21,010 nt of DNA, taken from Bacteroidetes bacterium UBA6183 (GTDB lineage Bacteria; Bacteroidota; Bacteroidia; UKL13-3). Below are positions 14,805-21,010 of this stretch, piece after piece. Every line of letters begins with the position of its first letter. The first letter of the stretch is position 1. Made by a program: the position numbers and the translations under genes. The stretch covers positions 59,966 through 80,975 of the forward strand of contig DITN01000067.1 in the NCBI GenBank assembly GCA_002422865.1, read 5' to 3'. Under the pieces are notes generated by a model. That model was not told the DNA's origin and made no database searches. It saw nothing but the letters and a program-made list of their open reading frames with translations.

Positions 14805-16142
14805 ATGAATAATACCACGCGCAACCTAACAAAAAAACTAACAAGTACATTGCTTTGTTTGTTGCTGTTAGTCATCAATTCAAATGCTCAACAACAGGCT
14901 CGTATTAGCATCGAGTTTCGTGGAGGATTACCATCATTACTAACAGAATCAAATCCTTCTACAGCACCTTTTGGAGGGTTAGGACTAAGATATTCGTTCA
15001 ATAAATACTTCTCTTTATCAGGTGATGCAAACGGAGGTGGTATTGCCGGAAGAAGTGCAAAAGCAGGATATTTCAGAAACAGTTTTACACAAATTGGCGG
15101 TAAAGCAAATCTAAATGTAACCGCTTTTTTACCTCAACGTACCGATGCATGGAGTAGATTTAATGCCTACGTAAGTATGGGGGCAAATTACATGATGTAC
15201 TATTACGACAAGGATAAAGCATTGGATGGAAAAACAGCAAAACCTTATTTTATTTACGATGCAGGAGTTAATGTGAAATATTATGTTAATGAGATGATTG
15301 ATATCATGGGGGGCGTAACTTTTAACTTCTCGCAAACCTCAGCTATAGATAACATAAGGGGTGATGGTAAATTTGATAAATTCGCACTTACATATGTTGG
15401 TTTAGCATTTAAAATTTTACCGGAAGATAGAAAACAACTTTTAGACTGGGCTCATTTACCAATTAGGAATAACGAAGGTACTAAGCAGCTTCTTGCAAAG
15501 TTAGAAAAAGACATGCGTGAGGTAAATAAACAATCAAATGATAGTTTAGCTGCTCAACTAAGAAAAGAGATTAAAACAGTTGATGAGAAAGTGGTAACCG
15601 TTAACTCAAAAGTTGATACACTTGACAATAAAATGAATCAAGTATTGGAAATGTTGGCTAAAATGAGTGCAATGCAAACTGCGCAAATTGAAGCCTCTCA
15701 AACTAAGAAGCCTACCGGCAAAGCGAAAAAAGATATTGTACCAACAAATAGAACAACACCTATCGCTAAAAAAGACTCATCATCAGTTGCAGACACATCA
15801 AATAGGTACACCATCAACCCGAAAATGTTATCGTATACAGCACCTGACGGAACCAAAATAAAGGCCGCAACAATCGATCAAAGTCAGGTAAAAGAAAATT
15901 ACGCAATCGTAGTTGGTTCATTTGTTCAAGATCAAAATGCAATTATAGCACGTGACAAATATGTCGACAAAGGTTGGGATGCGCATATTTTAGGTAGCGC
16001 TAAATCTCAATACAAACGTATCGTAATATTTAGTAACAACTACTTTGAAGCAGCCAAAATTGTAACGGAATTAAGAGCAACCGTTTCAAAAGATGTATGG
16101 ATGCTTGATATAAACACCGGAAAAGGAGTTTATATTAAATAG
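14805..16142 (+). CDS. outer-membrane beta-barrel protein with coiled coil and C-terminal SPOR domain
   Basis: A 445-residue envelope protein. The signal peptide is residues 1-28 (NSNA|QQQ). Residues ~30-208 alternate as in OmpA-like 8-stranded barrels, for example ISIEFRGGLPSL, YFSLSGDANGGG and FALTYVGLAFKIL. Then come EDRKQLLDW (207-215), a heptad-rich helix ~225-297 with VVTVNSKVDTLDNKMNQVLEML, a Lys/Thr/Ser linker, and a SPOR-like domain 362-445 (NYAIVVGSFVQDQNAIIARD...). SPOR domains bind peptidoglycan stripped of stem peptides at division sites, so it probably ties the outer membrane to septal wall. The frame is open 75 bases further upstream (14730), but the signal peptide and the -7 box favour 14805. 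It is a paralogue of 16784-18130. Its stop overlaps the convergent methyltransferase gene by 8 bases. Confidence 0.85.
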   Translation: MNNTTRNLTKKLTSTLLCLLLLVINSNAQQQARISIEFRGGLPSLLTESNPSTAPFGGLGLRYSFNKYFSLSGDANGGGIAGRSAKAGYFRNSFTQIGGKANLNVTAFLPQRTDAWSRFNAYVSMGANYMMYYYDKDKALDGKTAKPYFIYDAGVNVKYYVNEMIDIMGGVTFNFSQTSAIDNIRGDGKFDKFALTYVGLAFKILPEDRKQLLDWAHLPIRNNEGTKQLLAKLEKDMREVNKQSNDSLAAQLRKEIKTVDEKVVTVNSKVDTLDNKMNQVLEMLAKMSAMQTAQIEASQTKKPTGKAKKDIVPTNRTTPIAKKDSSSVADTSNRYTINPKMLSYTAPDGTKIKAATIDQSQVKENYAIVVGSFVQDQNAIIARDKYVDKGWDAHILGSAKSQYKRIVIFSNNYFEAAKIVTELRATVSKDVWMLDINTGKGVYIK

Positions 16143-16674
16143 CTTTTAAACAATTATACATGTGCCACATCACAATTCCGGCACATACAGACACATTTAA
16201 ACTATGCTTAGTGCCGATTTGTGGAATCTCAACACACAAATCGGCATTTTTTATAAATACATCACTGACACCGTCAACCTCATTGCCAAAAACTAAAGCG
16301 TATTTAAGGCCAACCTCTGGAATAAAGTCGTTCAGCTTAATAGATTGGTTTGTTTGCTCAACCACAATGATTTTAATGTTATTTTCCTGCAAGTACCCGA
16401 TTAAACGCTCATTATCTTCAAAATGAGTCCACATTACTGATTCAGTAGCCCCTAAAGCAGTTTTAAGGACTTCTTTATTGGGAGGCAAAGGAGAAATCCC
16501 CGACAAATAAATTTTATTGGCCGCAAATGCATCAGCTGTTCTAAAAAATGAACCAATATTTTGCCCACTTCTAACATTATCTACAACTATATCATAATCA
16601 AGCTTTTTAATACTTTTGTAATCTTCAATACTCATTCTTTTTAATGCGCCTAATGACAACTTTTCAATATCCAT
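16135..16674 (-). CDS. SpoU-family (TrmH-like) RNA 2'-O-methyltransferase
   Basis: A 179-residue SPOUT-fold enzyme that methylates a ribose 2'-OH in tRNA or rRNA using SAM. Motif 1 is DNVRSGQNIGSFFRTADAF (32-50) with the conserved Asn and catalytic-type Arg. Motif 2 is LVFGNEVDGVS (127-137). Motif 3 is IPQIGTKHSLNVSVCAGI (150-167). These form the trefoil-knot SAM site. There is no extra N-terminal RNA-binding domain. The frame extends upstream to 17010, but that part reads across the neighbouring gene and is not family-like; the ATG at 16674 starts with MDIEKLSLGALKRMS, which fits. It lies on the opposite strand between the two barrel-SPOR genes and overlaps the first by 8 bases. The target nucleotide is unknown. 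Confidence 0.92.
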   Translation of the reverse strand: MDIEKLSLGALKRMSIEDYKSIKKLDYDIVVDNVRSGQNIGSFFRTADAFAANKIYLSGISPLPPNKEVLKTALGATESVMWTHFEDNERLIGYLQENNIKIIVVEQTNQSIKLNDFIPEVGLKYALVFGNEVDGVSDVFIKNADLCVEIPQIGTKHSLNVSVCAGIVMWHMYNCLKAI

Positions 16675-16718
16675 GCTACAAATTAACGATTTTTTACAAA
16701 ACGGGCCATTTAAAATAG

Positions 16719-16749
16719 TTGTTTTAATACATATTATATCATATAATTG
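16719..16749 (+). promoter_or_regulatory. promoter of the second barrel-SPOR gene
   Basis: TTG (16719-16721), 20 bases, then TATAATTG (16742-16749), one mismatch from TAnnTTTG. Transcription would start near 16756. That leaves a normal leader for the ATG at 16784 but almost none for the GTG at 16763, which is why 16784 is preferred. Confidence 0.55.
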
Positions 16750-16783
16750 TAATTGAAATATTGTGAATAACCTTAGAGTCCTT

Positions 16784-18130
16784 ATGATTAGCCCTAATAA
16801 AATTGTTCTTGCGACAACTATTTTGCTTTCCGTTTGCATTAAAAATGTGAACGCGCAATACAAATACACCCGGTTTTCTATAGATGCAAACGGAGGTTTC
16901 TCCATGCCAAACACTTCAATTACAGGAACAGCCGGTGGATATGGAGAAATCGGCTTCAAAATGGCCACAAGTAGATACCTCTCTGGAAGACTAGCAATTG
17001 GAGCGGGCACACTTGCTGGTTCGCAGGATGTGGCTATGGTAACAGGAACAAGGGATAATGTTGCTAACTACACAAAATTTAACGCATCATATTATTATTT
17101 TTCAGGTAGCGGATTGTTAAACTTGGAAAGGGTATTTAAACTACGAAATGTAGGTAGATTATTTCACCGATTAAATCCTTATTTAGTAATAGGTGCAGGT
17201 TATATGTATCCGGATATTGAAGTTAACCGTGTGGATGGACAATACAAAAACTATAAAAAAAATGTGCGCTTTATTGCCAATAATTTTGGATTGGATTTTA
17301 AATACTTCATTAGTAATCGTTTCGACCTGAGCTTTGGAGCTGAATATAAATTGGTTCAAACTTATTACTTAGATGGAGCATACTCTGACAATAAATATGA
17401 TGGCATGACAAACGCCTATGTTGGTATTAGTTACAACATAGGAGCAAGCGCTGATAGAAAACATTTAGAATGGTTTAACTTAGATGGTAAAGAAGACATA
17501 ATGTTCGTACCATTTAATGATGAATTAAAGAAAGGTGAAGAACCACTTGCAGATAAAAACAAGCAATTAGATTCATCAACTACAATAGCTAAAGAAACAG
17601 TTCCAACAAAGTCTGTGGCTGATAGTTTAATTGCACAAACTACAACCATAACCAAAGATACGGTTATCACACCTAATGATGTAAAAATAACGACAAATGA
17701 AGACGAGCCTGTGGTAGTGGTTACAATCCCTCAACCTTCAGATAGTGCTGCTATAAGAAAAATAGGAAGACACACCGACATTACAGGAGAGCCTGAAACT
17801 AAGATCCCAGCACCGAAAGTAGTAGTTACTCCCAAACCTCAGCCTGAGGCGGGAAGTTCACTCAACGATATAGATGGTATAGTTCGTCCAATGGGCAAAT
17901 ACAACGTAATTGTTGGAACATACGCAGGTGCTAAATATGCTTATCCATTCCGTGACAAAGTGCGCAAGCAAGGATTCCAAGCGGCATTGTTTAAAGACAG
18001 TGATCGTTCCAAAATGGTTCGTGTTTGTGTATACTACGGAGACGATCGCAAAGAAGCTAACAGACAACTCCGATTATACATGAGCAAGTTTAGTGGACAA
18101 GCTTGGTTACATATTTACGATCCAAAATAA
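16784..18130 (+). CDS. outer-membrane beta-barrel protein with C-terminal SPOR domain (paralogue)
   Basis: A 448-residue protein of the same plan as 14805-16142. The signal peptide is residues 1-24 (NVNA|QYK). An outer-membrane barrel spans ~25-225, with FSIDANGGFSMP, LNPYLVIGAGYMY, FDLSFGAEYKLVQTYY and NAYVGISYNIG. The shared junction is ADRKHLEWF. The linker is long, Thr/Pro/Asp-rich and mostly disordered (~230-368); it lacks the coiled coil of the paralogue. The SPOR-like domain is 370-448 (MGKYNVIVGTYAG...RVCVYYGDDRKEANRQL). A GTG at 16763 would add 7 residues, but the promoter position argues against it. The gene ends 2 bases before a strong terminator. Role inferred: a tether between outer membrane and peptidoglycan, with division-site preference if the SPOR domain behaves as elsewhere. 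Confidence 0.85.
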   Translation: MISPNKIVLATTILLSVCIKNVNAQYKYTRFSIDANGGFSMPNTSITGTAGGYGEIGFKMATSRYLSGRLAIGAGTLAGSQDVAMVTGTRDNVANYTKFNASYYYFSGSGLLNLERVFKLRNVGRLFHRLNPYLVIGAGYMYPDIEVNRVDGQYKNYKKNVRFIANNFGLDFKYFISNRFDLSFGAEYKLVQTYYLDGAYSDNKYDGMTNAYVGISYNIGASADRKHLEWFNLDGKEDIMFVPFNDELKKGEEPLADKNKQLDSSTTIAKETVPTKSVADSLIAQTTTITKDTVITPNDVKITTNEDEPVVVVTIPQPSDSAAIRKIGRHTDITGEPETKIPAPKVVVTPKPQPEAGSSLNDIDGIVRPMGKYNVIVGTYAGAKYAYPFRDKVRKQGFQAALFKDSDRSKMVRVCVYYGDDRKEANRQLRLYMSKFSGQAWLHIYDPK

Positions 18131-18132
18131 TT

Positions 18133-18164
18133 AAAAATCCCCAACCATTAGGTTGGGGATTTTT
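18133..18164 (+). terminator. strong Rho-independent terminator after the second barrel-SPOR gene
   Basis: Perfect 14-base stem (18133-18146 with 18151-18164) closed by an ATTA loop, GC core CCCCAACC/GGTTGGGG, flanked by A and T runs. The A5/T5 symmetry means it could also work in the other direction, although there is no convergent gene. It insulates mutS from the upstream gene. Confidence 0.92.
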
Positions 18165-18220
18165 GTTTACAAAATGTGCACTCAGCCTAAGTGGTATATT
18201 GTATTTTGCCGTGGTTATTT

Positions 18221-20818
18221 ATGGCTAAAAAAGAAGCAACACAAGAAACCCCCTTAATGAAGCAGTACCTTGAAATAAAAGCAAAGTACCCTGGGGCTAT
18301 ATTACTTTTTAGAGTTGGCGATTTTTACGAAACGTTTGGTGAGGATGCCGTTAAAGCCTCCCAGATTCTTGGGATTGTGCTAACCAAACGAGCCAATGGA
18401 GCAGCCTCTCATATTGAACTTGCCGGATTTCCTCATCACTCACTTGACACTTATTTACCTAAATTAGTAAGAGCTGGACAACGTGTTGCTATTTGCGACC
18501 AATTAGAAGACCCGAAACTAACCAAAAAAATTGTTAAACGTGGAGTTACCGAATTAGTTACTCCGGGTGTATCTTACAATGATAAAATACTAGACCACAA
18601 ATACAACAATTACCTCTGTGCAATTCACTTAGATGGGGCAAAAGCTGGTGTTGCGTTTGTAGACATCAGTACAGGTGAGTTTATGGCCAGTGAAGGCACA
18701 CCTGATTATATAGAAAAACTAATTCAGGGACTTAAGCCAGCAGAAATCGTTGTTAATAAAAAACAACTGAAAACATTTTATGCTTTAGCCGGGGATAAAT
18801 TTTACACCTATCACTTAGATGAGTGGATTTTCCAATATCAATTTGCCTACGATAAACTAATCAGCCATTTCAATACGGCTAATTTAAAAGGATTTGGTAT
18901 ACAAGAAATGTCCCTTGCAATTATTGCAGCAGGGGTTTGTATCCATTATTTAAATGAAACACATCATAATGAGCTTTCGCATATTCAAGCCTTATCACGT
19001 ATTGATGAAGAAAAGTATGTTTGGCTTGATCGATTTACTATCAGAAACCTCGAGTTATTACAACCTAACCATGAACATGGCAAGGCTTTAATAGATGTTC
19101 TTGATTACACTGTTACACCAATGGGATCACGCCTGTTAAAAAGATGGGTGGTATTGCCTTTAAAAGAAAAGCAGTTTATTGAAGAACGATTGGAAGTTGT
19201 TGATGCCGCTTTTCATGACCACCAATTGTGCGATAGAGTAACCAGTGAGTTTAAACAGTTAGGAGATATAGAGCGGATGGTCTCAAAAGTTGCCATGCGC
19301 AGAATCAATCCAAGAGAATTGGCTCAACTCAATCGTTCACTTAAACACGTGCAACCCACCAAAAACCTATTACTTAACAGTGGTAAAAGTGTTTTGGTTA
19401 AAATGGCTGAATTACTGCATGATTGCAATTGGGTGGTGGAAGCTATTGATAAAACGTTAAAGACCGATCCACCGGCATTAATACACAAAGGAGAACTAAT
19501 CAACGATGGTATACATGAAGAGTTGGATGAACTCAGAAAAATAGCCTATCACGGAAAAGATTATTTATTGCAAATTCAGCAAAATGAACAAGCCCGAACC
19601 GGTATTCCTTCACTTAAAGTGGCATTTAATAATGTGTTTGGTTACTATCTAGAAGTAACCAACACACATAAAGATAAAGTTCCACCAGAATGGATAAGAA
19701 AGCAAACCTTAACCAACGCAGAACGTTACATTACTGAGGAATTAAAACAATACGAAGAAAAAATTTTAGGTGCTGAAGAAAAAATTGGAGCAATTGAAGA
19801 ACGTTTATTTAACGAGTTGGTAAATAACGTTAGCGAATATGTAAATGTGATTCAGCAAAACGCGCTGTTATTAGCCAAACTAGACTGTTTGTTTTCATTT
19901 GCCAACCTAGCTGTTAAACATCATTACACCAAACCGCAAATAAATGAAGGCCACAAACTACTGCTAAAAGACTCAAGACATCCTGTTATAGAACAACAAT
20001 TACCCTTAGGTGAAAGTTATATTCCCAATGATATCTATTTAGACCGCGAGCAACAACAAATTATAATACTTACAGGTCCTAATATGGCCGGTAAATCTGC
20101 GCTTTTACGTCAAACCGCAATCAATGTTATTATGGCCCAAATCGGCTGTTTCGTTCCTTCAAGTATGGCCGAAATAGGGTTAGTCGATAAAATTTTTACA
20201 CGTGTTGGAGCTAGTGACAATATAAGCAGCGGAGAGAGTACGTTTATGGTTGAAATGACTGAAACTGCAAGCATATTAAATAACCTTTCGGTTAACAGTT
20301 TAATTTTACTGGATGAAATCGGAAGAGGAACCAGTACTTATGACGGTGTTTCAATAGCATGGGCCATTGCTGAGTTTTTAAATCATCACCCTGCTAAACC
20401 TAAAACCTTATTTGCCACTCATTACCACGAATTAAACGAGTTGGAGAAAAACAATGAAGGTATCAAAAATTACCATGTAGAAATTAAAGAGGCAACGAAC
20501 AAAATAATTTTTTTACGGAAACTTGCACTCGGAGGCAGTGAACATAGCTTTGGTATACACGTTGCAAAAATGGCCGGAGTTCCTCAATTGGTTGTAAATA
20601 GAGCAAATGTCATTTTAAAAGAACTAGAAGGTCAACGATCGCAAAGTGAGGAGAAAGCAGGCGGTCCTAAAGTTAATCCCATTCAGCTTTCCATGTTTCA
20701 GTTAAGCGATCCGGTACTTGATAAGATAAAAGAGGATTTATTGTTGCTTGACATAAACACCATTTCACCTGTTGAGGCATTAATGAAGCTAAATGAAATC
20801 AAGAAATTACTCAAATAA
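18221..20818 (+). CDS. mutS: DNA mismatch repair protein MutS
   Basis: An 865-residue ATPase that recognises mismatches and recruits MutL. Domain I has the mismatch-binding F-x-E in GDFYETFGEDA (F35, E37). Connector, core and clamp domains follow, including the GYYLEVTN block. The ATPase domain has Walker A GPNMAGKS (619-626), Walker B LLDEIGRGTS (D698, E699) and the FATHYHEL motif. A C-terminal QLSMF (822-826) resembles a sliding-clamp binding motif. The length is normal. The frame is open 30 bases upstream (to 18191), but MAKKEATQETPLMKQYLEIK is the typical beginning, so 18221 is used. No other repair gene is adjacent; the gene is single, between two terminator-like structures. Confidence 0.97.
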   Translation: MAKKEATQETPLMKQYLEIKAKYPGAILLFRVGDFYETFGEDAVKASQILGIVLTKRANGAASHIELAGFPHHSLDTYLPKLVRAGQRVAICDQLEDPKLTKKIVKRGVTELVTPGVSYNDKILDHKYNNYLCAIHLDGAKAGVAFVDISTGEFMASEGTPDYIEKLIQGLKPAEIVVNKKQLKTFYALAGDKFYTYHLDEWIFQYQFAYDKLISHFNTANLKGFGIQEMSLAIIAAGVCIHYLNETHHNELSHIQALSRIDEEKYVWLDRFTIRNLELLQPNHEHGKALIDVLDYTVTPMGSRLLKRWVVLPLKEKQFIEERLEVVDAAFHDHQLCDRVTSEFKQLGDIERMVSKVAMRRINPRELAQLNRSLKHVQPTKNLLLNSGKSVLVKMAELLHDCNWVVEAIDKTLKTDPPALIHKGELINDGIHEELDELRKIAYHGKDYLLQIQQNEQARTGIPSLKVAFNNVFGYYLEVTNTHKDKVPPEWIRKQTLTNAERYITEELKQYEEKILGAEEKIGAIEERLFNELVNNVSEYVNVIQQNALLLAKLDCLFSFANLAVKHHYTKPQINEGHKLLLKDSRHPVIEQQLPLGESYIPNDIYLDREQQQIIILTGPNMAGKSALLRQTAINVIMAQIGCFVPSSMAEIGLVDKIFTRVGASDNISSGESTFMVEMTETASILNNLSVNSLILLDEIGRGTSTYDGVSIAWAIAEFLNHHPAKPKTLFATHYHELNELEKNNEGIKNYHVEIKEATNKIIFLRKLALGGSEHSFGIHVAKMAGVPQLVVNRANVILKELEGQRSQSEEKAGGPKVNPIQLSMFQLSDPVLDKIKEDLLLLDINTISPVEALMKLNEIKKLLK

Positions 20819-20830
20819 ACTTACCTCAAT

Positions 20831-20862
20831 TTTATTTTTAATCGCATTCGATTAAAAATAAA
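20831..20862 (+). terminator. AT-rich inverted repeat after mutS, probable terminator
   Basis: Perfect 14-base stem (20831-20844 with 20849-20862) around a CATT loop, 12 bases after the mutS stop. The stem has only two G-C pairs and its downstream tail is only moderately T-rich, so it may be a weak terminator or a protein-binding palindrome. Confidence 0.55.
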
Positions 20863-20915
20863 TGCCTTTTTATCAATGGAATCAAATAAACTGTTATAAT
20901 TTTTTTATGAAAATG

Positions 20916-20945
20916 TTTGCAGAATAGAAATTAGGCCTATATTTG
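20916..20945 (+). promoter_or_regulatory. promoter of the tRNA gene
   Basis: TTTG (20916-20919), 18 bases, then TATATTTG (20938-20945), a full match to TAnnTTTG. The tRNA would start about 27 bases after the expected transcription start near 20952. Confidence 0.65.
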
Positions 20946-20956
20946 CACCACGTTAA

Positions 20957-20972
20957 CCAACGGCAACGTTGG
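20957..20972 (+). other. GNRA-loop hairpin in the tRNA leader
   Basis: CCAACG-GCAA-CGTTGG: a perfect 6-base stem with a GCAA tetraloop, between the promoter and the mature tRNA 5' end, six bases before the tRNA. It may help RNase P processing or folding of the precursor; function is not known. Confidence 0.5.
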
Positions 20973-20978
20973 CTAAAA

Positions 20979-21010
20979 GCGAAAGTAGCTCAGCTGGTAG
21001 AGCGCAACCT
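20979..21010 (+). tRNA. tRNA, 5' part, probably tRNA-Gly(GCC)
   Basis: The first 32 bases of a tRNA are present: acceptor strand GCGAAAG, TA, D arm GCTC-AGCTGGTA-GAGC, then G26 and the anticodon stem strand CAACC. The window ends one base into the anticodon loop. The combination matches what I recall of glycine (GCC) tRNAs in this phylum, but the anticodon itself lies outside the window, so the identity is an inference. Confidence 0.8.

Noticed and set aside
16675..17010. Upstream extension of the SpoU methyltransferase frame on the minus strand
   Set aside because: It reads through the promoter and the start of the second barrel-SPOR gene and has no resemblance to the family; the ATG at 16674 fits.
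1..21010. Mobile element, prophage, CRISPR or defence island
   Set aside because: No transposase, integrase, direct-repeat array, Cas or toxin-antitoxin reading frame was seen; the only long repeat is the pair of T9SS tails.

Overview
The window looks like AT-rich chromosomal DNA from a member of the Bacteroidota. Four things point there: two secreted proteins with a type B (CHU_C) type IX secretion sorting domain; the gene run rpmB-rpmG-DUF4295-ftsY; promoter-like boxes of the TTTG / TAnnTTTG type; and almost no Shine-Dalgarno sequences. No insertion sequence, CRISPR array, phage or resistance gene was seen. The backbone is mostly housekeeping.

Layout. Bases 1-1333 (minus) hold the first two thirds of gyrB, running off the left edge. 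Bases 1549-6958 (plus) form the most accessory-looking part. Two large secreted proteins of the same architecture (beta-propeller-like N-terminus, PKD/Ig-like modules, T9SS type B tail) flank a potassium channel. The channel is split into a pore gene and an RCK (TrkA-N/TrkA-C) gene overlapping by 4 bases. The second secreted gene is broken by a one-base frameshift. The last 516 bases of the two secreted genes are about 89% identical, while the parts upstream are clearly more diverged. Bases 6942-9812 (minus) hold three closely spaced genes, transcribed as a DUF2314-like/TonB-C-like secreted protein, then an enoyl-CoA hydratase, then queA. Bases 10050-10638 (plus) hold rpmB, rpmG and a DUF4295 gene, ended by a clear terminator. 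Bases 10750-14653 hold ftsY, rimO and bshC in close succession. Bases 14805-18130 hold two outer-membrane beta-barrel proteins that end in a SPOR domain, with a SpoU-family RNA methyltransferase gene between them on the opposite strand. Bases 18221-20818 hold mutS, followed by a promoter, a small leader hairpin and the 5' part of a tRNA, probably tRNA-Gly(GCC).

How they fit together. ftsY (membrane targeting), rimO (uS12 modification), queA (tRNA queuosine), the SpoU methyltransferase, L28 and L33 all serve translation. gyrB and mutS serve DNA maintenance. bshC indicates that the organism makes bacillithiol. The two barrel-SPOR proteins would bridge the outer membrane and the peptidoglycan. 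The T9SS proteins would be exported to the cell surface.

Points most worth a second look: (1) the split K+ channel and the broken T9SS gene, each restored by one extra A at an A5 run and each sitting in the same A_AAA_A context; (2) the cassette-like identity of the two T9SS tails, whose edge coincides with the frameshift; (3) the barrel-linker-SPOR pair; (4) a strong Shine-Dalgarno in front of rpmG in a lineage that largely does without them. Nothing here can be proven a new system from the sequence alone.
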